NCBI GenBank assembly: GCA_903813345.2
Contig: CAIIXF020000005.1
Location: forward strand, 34,411,375-34,475,374
Source: Owenia fusiformis
Lineage: Eukaryota > Annelida > Polychaeta > Sabellida > Oweniidae
Length of the DNA: 64,000 bases
Reading direction: 5' to 3'
Position numbers and translations under genes: made by a program. The notes under the pieces are model-generated. The model was given only the letters and a program-made list of their open reading frames with translations. It was not told the DNA's origin and ran no database searches. Below are positions 12,001 through 22,996 of this stretch, piece after piece. Positions within the stretch are counted from its first letter, which is position 1; each line of letters begins with the position of its first letter.

Positions 12001-14853
12001 GGCCACTCTGTACACTGACTATATATTTCTATTGTTAGATCTGATGGTTGAGTTCACAATGAGTCACATGATGAAGAACCTTCCAATGGAGCTTTACCTG
12101 TAAGTTAATCAATGATGCTATTTATTTGAGAAAAACACATGTTTTATAGTAGTTATTCTATTTGAACCTCTTGTTTTATGAAATAAGAGACAGAAAAGGT
12201 TCATATGAAATAAGCTGAACTAAAATAAAGTAATTTTTCAACATCTTTTGAGAATCAAATTTAACCTGAAGTTATTGCCCTATGTACACCAGTGGGGCAC
12301 ATCCTCCATAGACTGAACATTGCATAAGACTCCATGGGACTTGTCCTATACAGTCTCATACAATATGTTTCTCAACCAAAACACAATTATGAATACCTTA
12401 ATGTAATTTCAGCAAATGTTTGGGTATAGCTCATAGGGTGCTTTGTTACCAGAAGAAATGTCGTGTAAGGCTCCAGTACACATGGAAGGGCATGTGGACA
12501 GGTAGGTTGAAAAAATAAAGAAAACAGGCACAGGAATGAGTGTAATAAAAATATGTGGTCACTTACTTTTGGCAAGATTTGTTTTTTGTAATTCTTGATC
12601 ATGTTTTTTCAGTTTCGAATTCTGTTGAGTTTTTCTCAATTCACATTGGATACTTTTTTATGTGGCATTTTTTGTCCAATTTCTTTGATGTATTGTTGTC
12701 TCATTGATTTCTGTGTAACCAAAGCATAAAGTTGGTACCTCATGATATGTTCTTTTTCAGCTTTAATCAATCTCCTGAAGTTTATGATGTCCAATGAGAA
12801 TTACCTTGTGAAGAAACATGACATATTCAACCTCTGTTCAAAAGTAAGTCTGCCAAGTGAAAAATATGACATCAGTATATTTTTTAAGATTACATCTGAA
12901 TAACGAGATTTTCCTACTATAATTATTACAATATTTCTTCTAAGGTTGGAGTTGACCATTGATTTGGTCAAAACGAATGACATTACCAGGATAAAAAGGG
13001 TGAAAACTAGATAAAGTTGCAATTTTGAAGGCCATTGTTGAAAAATTAAACAAAGATCCATCAGTTTTGTTTGGAAATAAGACCAAAACTGAAATTTTGA
13101 AATTGTGACATGACTCCATATATGGCAGAATATCGAGATGGAACCCTGGGAGCCAATCCTCCTTGTGAATCAACCAATCACAACACAGGTATTGCATCAC
13201 ATTATATATTACTTTTCAGGTGGTGAATATTTTCAACTTGTTTATAACATATGGGGACACATTCCTGCCAAGCCCTAGCAGTTATGATGACTTATATTAT
13301 GAGATTATTAGGATGCATCAAGTTTTTGATAATCTGTACTCAATGGGTAAGTGCTCAGAGCCATCTATATGATCGCAATCTTGATATTCTTACAGAAACT
13401 ATTTGAAAAGAAAGACCATGTTTATTTACATTTTCCATGGTGATTATACAAATTATCTTTTACAAGTCATTTTTCACTTATAAACATTTTCTTATCTCAT
13501 ACACATTCACACTAAGTAAGATCCACTTTGCTCAATGTTTACATTTTAGAGTCTAAATTGAAAAATTCAAAAATGTCTAATATCTGAGAAATGACTCACT
13601 TCAAATATTGAAGTAGGAGATTTTTCTTAACTATTTGACCTTGTATTTCAGCATTGAGGTATACATCTGGAGAAGGTCAATGGAAGGACTCAGCTGTGCG
13701 TCTTACGAACCATCTAGTCAATGTCAGGTATGTAGATGTAAAGACTATGCTATGAGCACTTGCAATACCTTTTCAGGTGGGGTCATTTTGTCATGTGAAT
13801 GCATTCCTACAAGAAATACATGCAACAGCTCATTGTGAATAAGGTGATCATGTTATAATATTTTGATGTGATTTAACATTGACAGTATAGTGTGTCGATG
13901 TCATATTTTAGATAAAAGACTTGTATTATGCTTTGACAATATTAGCCAACTTGTCCATAAATCGAGTTTTTATGTCAACACTGAAAAGTGGTGACATATT
14001 GTTATGGGTCTCCATTTTTTGATGTTGGTTGGTGGTTGGCATCAGATTTGAGATTTCACCTTCCTAAATGGCCTCTATATAATGTTCAAAAAAGGTCTTT
14101 TTTCAACTTGCTTCAAATTGACCAATTTATTTTTTCTTCATCATCTACAAGTTCTCAGAAATTCAAATCTGACTTAAGATTGAACTCATTATATTGTGAG
14201 CAACTACGTGGTGACATTTTGTCATGTTAATGCCTTGTTCTTATCTATCGTCAATCTTGTTTTCAGAGCAATTATAAATCATTTTACACCAAAAGTCGAT
14301 TCGTGGGCAGCAGCCAATCATCTTTCTTCATTAGAAGAAGAGCAGGTTCTCCAAGTGGTGCGTGACAATTACGATACACTTACGCTGAAGTTGCAGGATA
14401 GTCTAGATCAATATGAGCGATACGCAGAACAGCCTAAAGAGACAGCATTTTTCACTCAGTTGGTAAGAGCATAAATACATTTGTTATTTCAGCAGACTTT
14501 TTGCCAGATTGTCAAATGGAGGTTAGAACACATTGTAAAACTTTGAAATGCATAAAACTGTCACTTTTTCAAGCTATAGGCTAATGAGAACTGTCACTTT
14601 TTCAAGCTATAGGCTAATGAGAACTGTCACTTTTTCAAGCTATATAGGCTAATGAGACTGTATTTTAGAGAATAGCATATGATCAATAGTTGAGTTGAAC
14701 AGTATTTTTGCAATTACTTCAAACCCATGAATATTGCATTATTTTGATTTGTTCTTCCAGGTGCGTTCTATAATAACTGATGTAAGAAAAAACATTTCAT
14801 TCTCCAATTATCAAATACAAACAGTCCTCCAACAGTTTTCTACCATCTCATAA
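1..14853 (+). CDS. ARMH3: ARMH3 (C10orf76) 3' part, 17 coding exons; 5' end outside window
   Basis: Armadillo-like helical protein that, in the vertebrate orthologue, binds the Golgi factors GBF1 and PI4KB and supports PI4P production. Exons read from frame and GT-AG sites: 1-56, 371-574, 1052-1213, 1539-1595, 1889-1996, 2911-3036, 8629-8707, 8909-9013, 9519-9643, 10221-10290 or 11533-11602, 12039-12099, 12413-12501, 12761-12843, 13220-13346, 13652-13727, 14267-14462, 14761-14853 (TAA). All phases agree across junctions. Recognised stretches include [32 protein letters not shown] and [11 protein letters not shown], which match my memory of the vertebrate protein almost continuously to its end (QQFSTIS). 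About 600 codons are present; the human protein is about 690 aa, so roughly 80-90 N-terminal residues lie upstream. The proline/serine-rich exon 8629-8707 is a likely disordered linker. A LINE interrupts the intron 3037-8628. Confidence 0.95.
57..2910 (+). other. Early ARMH3 introns
   Basis: Apart from the five exons inside this span (371-574, 1052-1213, 1539-1595, 1889-1996 and the start of the next at 2911), the sequence is AT-rich intron. A dispersed repeat at about 636-815 is the only non-exonic structure I can support. The 914-bp intron 1997-2910 shows no recognisable element. Confidence 0.6.
636..815 (+). repeat. Dispersed repeat family R1, copy 1
   Basis: The copy contains GTGGATGGTGTTCGGTGGTT, CAGCATCTGTAACAAATAG and GGTGGTGACATTTT. 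Related copies occur in either orientation at about 13985-14055, 18600-18735, 25985-26155, 54375-54450 and 56212-56365. No coding potential or tRNA-like promoter is evident, so this is probably a small non-autonomous element. Boundaries are approximate. Confidence 0.6.
3178..3187 (+). repeat. LINE target-site duplication, left copy
   Basis: ACTTACCAAC, repeated exactly at 8343-8352 right after the poly(A) tail. The first A could belong to the tail, giving 9-10 bp. Marks the likely 5' end of the LINE. Confidence 0.75.
3394..3405. promoter_or_regulatory. NRF1-like palindrome in the LINE 5' leader
   Basis: TGCGCATGCGCG matches the NRF1 consensus YGCGCATGCGCR at every position. It stands out in AT-rich sequence about 200 bp inside the inferred 5' end of the LINE, so it could be part of an internal promoter. 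The motif is seen; the function is inferred. Confidence 0.45.
4804..8154 (+). CDS. LINE polyprotein: hydrophobic N-terminus, 2A-like motif, APE endonuclease, reverse transcriptase
   Basis: Copies the element by target-primed reverse transcription. The first ATG of the open frame is 4804 (1116 aa); the frame is open from 4705 without an earlier ATG. Numbering from 4804: a hydrophobic segment rich in Ile, Leu and Phe at about 20-40; the 2A-like octet DVHQNPGP at 53-60; endonuclease motifs INGDFNAR near 208-215 and TDH at 282-284; reverse transcriptase blocks [34 protein letters not shown] and the catalytic YADD at 717-720; and a C-terminal CxC-x8-H-x4-C cluster starting at Cys1036. I see no stop or frameshift. 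A 70-codon ORF at 4529-4738 just upstream is hydrophobic near its end and may be an upstream ORF; no classical ORF1 is seen. Confidence 0.92.
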   Translation: MGTIVYVHSNHKHFGTFYIMKMFASIVLLFIPFCAILCYIPNTVQAILLLSNDVHQNPGPTNHFKLTKILFSNINSISANVNARFEALKDRIQINGNDIIGLCEVGNLTDLTVSSDYSIDGHCHVYSNKNRGLLIYVKDDIPFKIRNDLMNDQGDSLWIELSINYKSYLYAIYYRSPSQTQNEANEFCTRFSNSCNMALDSNPEAIFINGDFNARSKQWWALDNENFTGKKLFEHIEELGLFQLIDEPTRITNTSRSCIDLLISNSPDIITNAYVSPPIGNTDHCSINILQAINNSVRAADFDHLIDSSNDLDDIVSNFSRGLLAIFTDLIPNSDIEIKPTDKPWFTSDIKTLINKRNKLHRKYRKSHDDKYFKKYTDQCNLVNDAIREAKEAMESRLYYKLSNQRYGSKGYWSIVSRLLGKSKNSKIPLLCDARGNSYTDSHDKANLLLSHFTDKYHINYQEGNETFIPRTDQSFDLLSTNDREVYSILLGLDTNKATGPDMLSNRMLKMAAPSLSPIISKLLNKMFILNKYPQPWKVGHVVAIHKSKDKTDVKNYRPITLLSCISKVAERVIFKRLFDHLIVNNLFYNLQSGFLPGHSTQAQLLSIIDVITNEIENGANVRGIYLDISAAFDSMPHGLLLKKLEMYGFGHNIIELMKSYLSNRQVKVVLDGQESELSEMNHINAGVPQGSILGPLLFLIYINDLPDNLNTKCFIYADDTSLYQSFTAETAADKNNELQEDLNKILLWSNTWKLNFKASKSKDMTFFNPRKREILTPDLSLGINDKLPRVNNHKHLGLILDKNLTFDYHITELVARIDKLINPLKVFSKKISGKHLETIFNSFILPLFDYCDILYGCANLTKLQLLDRLYYKAAIICSGAMHGTSATKVLNTLNWPTLSNRRQYHRATFMYRAHNNLLPSYVTEIFEPLKRNQTHELRHQLDYILPVKSKFYERSCISKTISEWNLLSSDIKNSSSLSIFKSSLKSNIFNETVINSSELSISRNQEIIFNRVRCDFIFKAHLYSHNFTNVNSPICSCGINSETTSHVIFRCNLRLTFWSELENQLKNMNIQYSHKYKTQRDKLSLILNGDKTLSRAENLIVLKCSAIFFERCVNV
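8343..8352 (+). repeat. LINE target-site duplication, right copy
   Basis: Exact copy of 3178-3187 after the A tail. Intron and MITE sequence resume beyond it. Confidence 0.75.
10221..10290 (+). CDS. ARMH3: ARMH3 alternative exon a
   Basis: This 70-nt exon follows TTATTTTTAG and precedes GTGAGA. It encodes [20 protein letters not shown] then ALI and supplies the first base of the next Asp codon. It starts in phase 0 and ends with one extra base, exactly like exon b at 11533. Seventy nt is not a multiple of three, so joining both copies, or skipping both, would shift the frame of exon 12039-12099. Normal product therefore needs exactly one of them. Its ending SRPLACALI is closer to the vertebrate sequence I remember. 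Confidence 0.85.
11134..11320 (+). repeat. Short tandem repeats in the intron after ARMH3 exon a
   Basis: About 2.6 copies of a 19-bp unit (TGTATTCCCATCCCCATAT) run from 11134. They are followed by degenerate copies of CCATATCATTCCAGATG to about 11320. The array lies between the two alternative exons. Confidence 0.7.
11533..11602 (+). CDS. ARMH3: ARMH3 alternative exon b (duplicate of exon a)
   Basis: This is a second 70-nt exon with the same phases. It encodes [20 protein letters not shown] then SFL and is followed by GTAAGA. It keeps PMRHRK and SRPLAC but differs in the middle seven residues and in the tail (SFL against ALI). Its acceptor, ACACTATAG, has a poor pyrimidine tract compared with exon a. 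The intact frame, matched length and conserved flanks argue for a functional mutually exclusive exon rather than a decayed duplicate. Confidence 0.82.
13985..14055 (+). repeat. Dispersed repeat family R1, partial copy
   Basis: Carries GTGGTGACATATTGTTATGG, GTCTCCATTTTTTGATG and TTGGTGGTTGGCAT, which resemble the start of copy 1. GTGGTGACATTTTGTCATG at 14209-14227 may be its far end. Confidence 0.4.
14556..14656 (+). repeat. 33-bp tandem repeat, 3 copies, last ARMH3 intron
   Basis: Three near-identical units each contain CTGTCACTTTTTCAAGCTAT followed by AGGCTAATGAG. The third has a TA insertion. Confidence 0.9.
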
Positions 14854-14859
14854 AATAAA
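14854..14859 (+). terminator. AATAAA directly after the ARMH3 stop
   Basis: AATAAA begins right after the TAA. Another AATAAA lies at 15260-15265. Either could be the poly(A) signal, and the second gives a more usual 3' UTR of about 400 nt. Confidence 0.4.
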
Positions 14860-14869
14860 AGTCAAGTAC

Positions 14870-15150
14870 TCATGGATACAACAAGGTGACAATGTAAATC
14901 CATAGATACAGTGGATGTGTATCTAAGGATACAACAATGTGACAATGTAAATCCATACGTGTAGATACAATGGATATGTATCTATGGAAACAACAATACA
15001 ACTCCATGGATACAGCAATATGACATGTTGGATACAACAATATGAGCACAACTTCATGGATATGTTAACATTGTGACTATGTAACTTCATGGATAGGACA
15101 AAGATATCATTATCAACGCAAGGAAATGACTTAGGGATATGGCGATGTGA
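14870..15150 (+). repeat. Degenerate GGATACAACAATRTGA repeats, ARMH3 3' flank
   Basis: Variants of GGATACAACAA, TGTGACAATGTAA and ATCCATGGATA recur about every 25-35 bp. If transcripts end at 15260, this lies in the ARMH3 3' UTR. Confidence 0.6.
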
Positions 15151-15490
15151 CATTACTCAAAATGAGAATAATTTCTCATGGAAACACTAAATTGGCTTCT
15201 TGGGTGGGATTAATGGAATCCATAGATAGATTAAAAATCACTTGGATAGGCTAATATGCAATAAAACATACTTTTAGTTCTGTATTTTATGTTTAAAAGA
15301 GATTGAAAAGTGTTCCATTTTGGGTTTTTAATGTTATTCATATTAGCCTTGTAGAGGTAAGCAGCATTTAAGTCGTTTGAAAAATACAGAAATTGAACTG
15401 TCAGCCAATGTAATTTATGTGAAACTACAGTAAACTATAACATTTTTGGTGAACTGTAGAATTAGTTGAAGGAGTCATCTCAAAGAATGA

Positions 15491-16068
15491 GTCATATTCC
15501 TATACTCGGCCCTTGGTCCAATATTATACAAATATTTAATTATATTGAGGTGAATACCTGTGCATCTTTCACAAGTGATATTCCACGAAGCCCGAAGGGC
15601 TAGTGGAATATCATCTTGTGAAAGTGTCACAGGTATTCACCGAAAATAGAATTAAATATTTGTTTTATTATATCACTGTCATAACATCTTCTATAATTGA
15701 ATAAGTCATATGTTAACATTGAAATACATTTATATTTCTTCTAACAATATAACAATAAATATCAACTACCAAATTGTATAGTCAATAAATATCAACTCCC
15801 AAATTGTAGTATTTTAATTTAAGGTTTCATGTTAACGTTATAATTAACTGTAACATTGCAATGAGTCTATAAAAATGGAACCATTGTGTTCATACTCATA
15901 GTATTGGCCATGTTGGAAACAAGGTTGAGAATGTTTTTCAAATGTCCATTCATGACTGTTGAATATCATTTGATATTCACCGGAAGTCACGTGACTTCCG
16001 TCGAATATCGCTAGTTATTTTTTAGTCACGTGTAGGACATGGACCAATGAGAGAGTGAGGAATATGAC
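15491..16068. mobile_element. Inverted-repeat element, 578 bp, with central hairpin
   Basis: GTCATATTCCT with TTGGTCCA at the left is mirrored by TGGACCAATGA with AGGAATATGAC at the right. Inside, 15549-15641 forms a long hairpin (GGTGAATACCTGTG against CACAGGTATTCACC). There is no transposase ORF, so it is non-autonomous. Confidence 0.65.
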
Positions 16069-16699
16069 AGTTATATGATAATTTACTATATTGCTCGCAG
16101 AAATGACGTTATTAGTATTATTACCACCGTTAACGACCAGGACTGAAACAGCAAGAAAATCTTACGCATTGAACGATATCTAATTTCCCGGGGAAAATTG
16201 CCGATCCAGAATATATTCTAGACTGGTCCATATGGACCACCACTATGACGCCACACATTTCTCAGGTCGATATAGTAAAATGAATGCCTTCTAAACTAGC
16301 ACTAAAACCCCTAGAACTGGCCCTGCAAGGTGGTAATAATTGTCTTTAAATTAACTATTGTTGTAAGGTGCATGTATACCAAATGTTAAGAAGTGCAATG
16401 TTCAAGTGTATGATGGTTAACTTGACCTATTAGTGCCTATACTCGACTCAAGTAATGCTTGACATCGATAAGACATTTGAAAGCAAGGGCATTAAAAACA
16501 TGTTAAAACATCATGGTACAATTATAGTTTTCAAGTGCTTTCCCCCTCATTAAGGTAGAAGTAAAATGGCAGGTTTAATTGCTTCATTATGAAGTATTTT
16601 GATACAAAGGGTTTGTAATGATTGATTTTTGAGGCATGCAGGCACAAAATACTTTGTAACAAAACAATTTCACGCTGCTGTGTAACAGGTGCCAATATG

Positions 16700-16934
16700 T
16701 ACAGGGTGTCAAATAAATATGTTCTCCCCTCCTAAGCTTTAACATCCACATAATGTTGGATAACTTTTTTCTTTACATGATATCTGAATTGTTCTTTGGC
16801 ACATCAAAACTAGGCTTCATGGAGCAGCTCCACAAGAAGTTTCAGATGACAAGCTCAACTAGATGCACTTTTATGCACAAAAGTTCATTTTCTTGAAATT
16901 GAGGGTGGAGAACATATTTATTTGACACCCTGTA
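16700..16934. mobile_element. TA-flanked MITE with about 27-bp perfect inverted ends
   Basis: The left end CAGGGTGTCAAATAAATATG continues with TTCTCC and is mirrored exactly at the right end, ending GACACCCTG. Both ends are flanked by TA, as for Tc1/mariner-type elements. The 235-bp element has no ORF. Confidence 0.85.
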
Positions 16935-18090
16935 GTTTGGCACAGTAGCATTTCAAGGTTAACTATTAATATTAGTAAAGCTTAGTTTAGATAGCAGAAA
17001 CAGGGTGTTCAGATTATTATGTGTTGCCAGTGTGGCTTATATTATGGAAACGAATCAAATTGAACCATCTGGCTCCCCAATAACATATATGGTTGAATAT
17101 TCTGATACAACATAAGGGATATACAGTGATACACCAAAATATTGAAGTAGATGTTTTAAGTCAGAATATTGAAACAGATATGTTACATATGTGGTTCAGT
17201 GGTCATATGTATTTCTTCATATTTTATTGAAGATGCAGAATCAGTTTATTTATGGTACATTAACTACATTAATGGCATATCCATATATCAAATAGCATTT
17301 TTTTATAAGAATGCTGTAATCACTCAGGAGTACATGTATGTAATAACTGAGGATATCTAGGACTATCCATCAATATGCTAAGCCCTGTTGACAATCTGTA
17401 AATGAATTGGGTTATCTCATCAATGTGGGACATTTTGTTGCTCTGCATTTGAATGGAAAGTTTTGAATTGTTTAAATGAATTAAATCAGTTTCCCACTTT
17501 CAAATTACCAGTTATCGTAAATGCACACAAAGATCATAGGTCATGTGATTATTGCACAGATGGGAATTTTAAAGTGGTGGAATTATCCTAAGATAATCAT
17601 ACAACACATATGGCAAATGTGGCCCAAAAATGGCCAAGATCACTTGAAAAGTGCTCTAAATGGTGAAAAACTGCATGAGTTTGAAAGAATTTTTGGCCAC
17701 TCAAAATCCCCCCTGGCTATGGGCCTGATGTTCAGTTTTAAAAAAAGTAGACTTGATTAAACTGAATGTGAAATGTGGTAAGGGTTGTGAACATGAGATA
17801 ATAAAAATCATCAAATATGTAAAATATCACAATTTAGTATGTTTATTTATTACTAAAGCAGACTAAGACTACCATGAAATAAGGGTACAAACTATGCATA
17901 TTTGCATACAAGACTCAGGCTCACTTTGAACCAGAGTAAGGCAGATAGCAGAATAGGGGGGGAGTGATTTTTCAAGACCAGGTACTAAAACCAATCCCAA
18001 AACAACATGGCATCAATATAGGAGGATATTGTATTGACCCCCCCCCCCCCCCTATAAGATATAGGATAGGATTTGTGAAATGAATATATA

Positions 18091-18236
18091 GGGGTTATGC
18101 ACTGGGAGGTTTTGGATACAGAGGATATCCTGAGGGATATACAATATATCTTCCCGAGGGACCGAAGGGACCGAGGGAAGATGTATTGTATATCCCAAGG
18201 GATATTCCATGTATCCAAACCGACCGTGCATAACTG
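18091..18236. repeat. Long hairpin near 18.1-18.2 kb
   Basis: GGGATATACAATATATCTTC pairs with GAAGATGTATTGTATATCCC around a GGGACCGAAGGGACC centre. GTTATGCAC and GTGCATAAC lie near the outer ends. It abuts the element at 18238. Confidence 0.6.
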
Positions 18237-18237
18237 G

Positions 18238-18603
18238 TGTATCTCATAATTGAGTGGGTTTAGGGTAGATATAACCTTTTCCACCTTTTTCAAATGACAA
18301 GATATTTATATTTAACATTTTCGTAATATTCTTTTTGTTCAATACAATGAAATTGTAACATTTAAACTTAAAAAATTTAAATTTTAAAATTAAAAAATTT
18401 AAACTTTTGATATTTAAACTTTTTTAACTTTTGATATTTAAACTTTTTTAAACTTTTGAAAAATTCCCGGGAGCGGGATGGATATATTATATCTGCCCGC
18501 ATTTGGCCTGGAGCGGGACATATACAATATATCCTGCCCGCTCCTCAGATACGATATATATTCCCGGGTGATATCTACCCCAAACCCACTCAAGTATGAG
18601 ATA
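18238..18603. mobile_element. MITE with 34-bp inverted ends
   Basis: GTATCTCATAATTGAGTGGG at the left is mirrored by CCCACTCAAGTATGAGATAC at the right; the match continues to 34 bp with few differences. The interior is very AT-rich, followed by GC-rich palindromes with CCCGGGAGCGGG. Confidence 0.75.
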
Positions 18604-18735
18604 CAACAAGGTATTAACATGCCAAATGTCACCACCTGCCATTTCTTACAGACACTGAACATCAACCACCAAACACCATCCATGAAAAAAGATGATAACA
18701 ATATATTCGTCTAGGTTGTGACATAAGAATCACAA
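18600..18735 (-). repeat. Dispersed repeat family R1, reverse copy
   Basis: Reverse complement of the family at 636. It contains AATGTCACCACCTGCCATTT and CACCAAACACCATCCATG. Confidence 0.6.
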
Positions 18736-20446
18736 AACATTTTTGTTCTTTTTGATTTATATATTTGAATTTTATTGAACACTTTTATCCTGTTTAAAAA
18801 AATTAAATTGTATACATACAGGTTTGTACATAGACTTGGTGTATTGGAAACATAATTTGGTGATGTTTTGGATAAATCAAAAATGATTTTTTTATCTGAA
18901 CCAATATTATCACCTCAAACCTTAGAGTTGGTCAACTTCATTTATTTTCCTAATTTGAATTTACAAGACACTATATTATACTACATACCATGTGATTCTA
19001 TGACATACCTAAAATAACATTGGACATGTAAAGCAATTATACTAAAACTATACTCGCATTATTATGGTAAATCATCTTGAAGAATATATTGAAATAGTAT
19101 AAAAGTTATTGGACCATGACCAAAATTCTGTTCCCTATGGTAGGTACTTAAGTTAAATCTTGGACCTACATTATCTTTGTCCCAATCTATCATACATGAA
19201 ATGTAAAATGATAACCCTTTACATAATAAAATTCAATCTTTTGAAAACCTCTATTAAAAAATCTCAAAAATGAGTCAGTCTAGAACATATCATTGATTGA
19301 TAAGGTGATCATTAAAGTGTTTATTCACAATGTAATTAAAGCACTTTAATGTTCAATTAGTCATTCATTACATATTTTTATAGGTCTGATACAATAATAG
19401 TCCAATGTTGTAAAATCTGTTGTGATTGGAAGAAGCCCAACCTCATATGGTGATAACTTTCAATATTACTGAGGCTAACACAATGGTACTAGCCTACTCT
19501 AATGAGGCAAAACTACCATAATGAGGCAAAGTTAACATAATGAGGTTAATTGTGTATAACTGTGATTGTTTTGATATTATGACTAGACACGAGTTAAAAT
19601 GCAGTACAGCAAATCATACTAAACAATTTATCCTATAACTGTCCATTTCACCCTTAACTTCATTGGAGGAATAACCAGCAAGACTGAAGAGGAATTTTCA
19701 AAAATACATGAATTTCAATTAATAAAATTCAATTATCTTTTACTTTGTAAATGATAACTGAAAATCAAAAATGATTCTAACAATTTTTGGGAAATGGACC
19801 CCTGAATAACAAAACTGGACCATGTCTAAATATTTTAATTTTATAGAGAAATGCTATATCTACAAAGTATACCCAATTTATCATATATTCTGATAAAAAT
19901 ATTGCGTCAGCTGTTTTTGTAAAAGAAAAGATAAAATATTTAAATGTTACATTTTTTTTAAAATACATACACTAAGCAATGGGGTATACTATGATTTTAC
20001 AAATCTTCAACTTTCTTAAAGTTCAAGACTTTTTACTGGCACACGAAAATACGTTTGTACATGAACATGTTACCCTAACAAAATATGCACTCTAACTCCT
20101 TAAACATGATTCTGACAGCTACACCTTGATTTCATACTAAACCCTGCTTGGTGATTAGTTCTCAGTGACTCAAATTTTTGAACAACCCTTGAACATCATG
20201 AATTGAATCTAAAGATATAATGATATGGAATATAAAGGTCAATTTAACGATGAGATATCATATCAAATATAGATTTAGAGGAATGTATTTTCTTCATAAA
20301 AATAGCTTTATATTGCTACAAATGGACAATGCTGCATACATGATAAAATGTATATATAAGAGCGGAAGATTCTATAAGCTTTACTTGAATTCTGAGCAAT
20401 ACCTTGTTGTTCCAAATATGGACTCTATAGGAGTATTTTCATCACA

Positions 20447-20587
20447 TACAGTAAAACCCGTGAGCGGAACAGCTATGGTGACTCAAAAAAGTGTTCCAAT
20501 TGGGAGGTGTTCATTTAACAATATAGCGTTTAACATATGGAGGTGTTCCATTTACAGAGGTGTTCCACTTTACAGATTTCACTGTAT
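20447..20587. mobile_element. CAGTAAAACC palindromic MITE, copy 1
   Basis: TACAGTAAAACCCG at the left and TTTCACTGTATA at the right, with repeated GGAGGTGTTCCA inside. It is one of about nine copies in the window of a TA-flanked Tc1/mariner-like family. Confidence 0.7.
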
Positions 20588-20801
20588 ATACCTTTATATT
20601 ACCCAACTGGACAACCCTCATGCATGATAAAAGACGTACATAGATTGTGAAAGTTCACTTCAATTTACACTTGTATCTTTTATACAAAATTCATATATGC
20701 TCTCAAAATTAGGAGTAAATGTTGCTTGATATTGCAACATTTTCAAAACAACTGCCAGAAATGACTGATAATACTAAACTTAACAACACGGTGTGGTACC
20801 A

Positions 20802-20973
20802 TACAGTAGAATTAGTCAGTGTGAACACCTTTAAAACCAGCCAAAAGAGTTCACTGTTTCAGGTGTTCACTTTGGCAGGCTTATTTTCTGGTGGTGCATG
20901 AACACTGGTCACTGAATGCACTCACAATATGGAGGTGTTCACCTTATATTTCATTAATAAAAGTATTACTGTA
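20802..20973. mobile_element. CAGTAAAACC palindromic MITE, copy 2 (diverged)
   Basis: TACAGTAGAATTAGTC to TATTACTGTA with GTGAACACCTTTAAAACC and GGAGGTGTTCACC inside. The same arrangement as copy 1, but more diverged. Confidence 0.6.
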
Positions 20974-22541
20974 TAATGCACATACAGCAACATGATTCAG
21001 AGATCATTTATTGTGCACACCTGCTAAATACATCTTCACAACCTTTCACAACCTAATTCAAGATCATTCAAGATATCAAAATATATGAGTATACATCATA
21101 TCTGGAGTTTAGTCACAACTCAAGAGTATTCTAAATTCATAATAGTTTCTTGCATACCCAGTGTGACAAGAAAACTTGTTGCAGAATTGTCACTGAAATT
21201 GTTGTAAACCTGACAAAAATCTAATTTTCACAAATTAAAAAAATCGTCACAAATTATTATCAGTTGAAAAGCCTCTCGAGAATATTTTAAATATGTTTTC
21301 TGTTAACAGAAGTTCAAATTATCTCGCGGTGAGTAGAATGATGAATGATGTCAATACATGTATGCAATGTACATGTATTGACAATGATAGCCCTGTACAA
21401 CATGATCTTAATATATTATTAGGGCTGATAATGTACATGCATATCATATTTTACAGGTTAATGTCTCAAATTAAATTTCCACTGTCTGTATGCTATAAAA
21501 TTAAAGGCAGATTCTGACATTTCAAGCAATATTTATATATACATGTACATGTTTATTATCAACCATGCCAATGCATTTATTAGTATCTGTCACTTCATTT
21601 CATAGAGGGCTATAATATTTCATCAAATGGCTTGGTTCTTTAAGATGTATTGTGTAGAAAGGTATTTATTCCTCAAAAGTGTGCATAGTGCATATTGAAA
21701 AATGGTAAAATCTCTGGTTTCCCTAAAAAGAGGTATGACATGTTTAAATTTTAGAAAAATAGCATAAAATGGAGTATGGAATGATATCACCGATATATAG
21801 ATTTTGACATTGAGACAATTTTTGAAAAAGTTACTCTCATTCTACTTTAAACTGGAATGTTTAATTTTTTATTGAGATCGGAGATTTGAGTTTCCTGTAT
21901 ATCTAGGAAGAGAATTGTACAAGTATGCAAGAACCAGGAAAATCAAATGTTGTTATATGAATATAACAGTTATAAAGAACAGTTCAAAGATGAGCTTTTC
22001 CTGTATATCCAGGAAGGAAGTATTTATAAACATACGAGTATTATACCCTACATGTAAATCTTGCTTTATGAGTATTTTATTTTGAAGTTGAACATTTATG
22101 AGGAAAGCTAATTAACTGTTTCAATAAATAAAACCCTCACGCTACCTTTAAAAAAATGTTACCTTCGTAATGCATTTACATCACTGCATTCATTAATAAC
22201 CACTGATATGTATATATTACATGTACATAAATAGAACTGCCATATTCAAAATGACTATTAGACATGGCTATTATTTATATTACATGACTATTCTACAGAT
22301 ACCATTGTAGTATCATGTTTAGTGTATACAAACAAGTAAGCTGCATCGTTTAAAATCAGAAATACTTTCCAAGTAACCCCTTTTCCTTCAAAATAATTTT
22401 CATTGTCAAAGGACTACAAACATTCCCAGATATTATCTGTGATCTTCAATGCAACAAATTGTCCTAAATGAAAGAACCTTTAAATTCTTTTAGTTCGATA
22501 TGATCCCTAAAGTTGTCAATACACTGACAGTAAATAAACAA

Positions 22542-22996
22542 GTGAGTGATTGCAATAGCTCACCAAGTGAGTGATTGCAATAGCTCACCAAGTGAGTGAT
22601 TGCAATAGCTCACCAAGTGAGTGATTGCAATAGCTCACCATGTGAGTGATTGCAATAGCTCACCATGTGAGTGATTGCAATAGCTCACCATGTGAGTGAT
22701 TGCAATAGCTCAACATGTGAGTGATTGCAATAGCTCACCATGTGAGTGATTGCAATAGCTCACCATGTGAGTGATTGCAATAGCTCAACATGTGAGTGAT
22801 TGCAATAGCTCACCATTTGAGTGATTGCAATAGCTCACCATGTGAGTGATTGCAATAGCTCACCATTTGAGTGATTGCAATAGCTCAACATGTGAGTGAT
22901 TGCAATAGCTCACCATTTGAGTGATTGCAATAGCTCACCAAGTGAGTGATTGCAATAGCTCACCAAGTGAGTGATTGCAATAGCTCACCATGTGAG
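22542..22996 (+). repeat. 25-bp satellite, about 18 copies
   Basis: Units are near-identical, each with TGAGTGATTGCAATAGCTCA and a 5-bp link (CCAAG, CCATG, CAATG-like or CCATT variants). TGAG and CTCA are inverted around the palindrome ATTGCAAT, so each unit can form a small hairpin. The array lies about 230 bp beyond the CLRN stop, in its likely 3' region. Confidence 0.95.

Noticed and set aside
20220-20627. 135-codon plus-strand ORF
   Set aside because: Half of it is the MITE at 20447 and the rest looks like intergenic DNA.
22542-22996. CRISPR array appearance of the 25-bp repeat
   Set aside because: Units are directly abutting with only 5 variable bases, the genome is animal, and no cas gene is present. 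It is a satellite.
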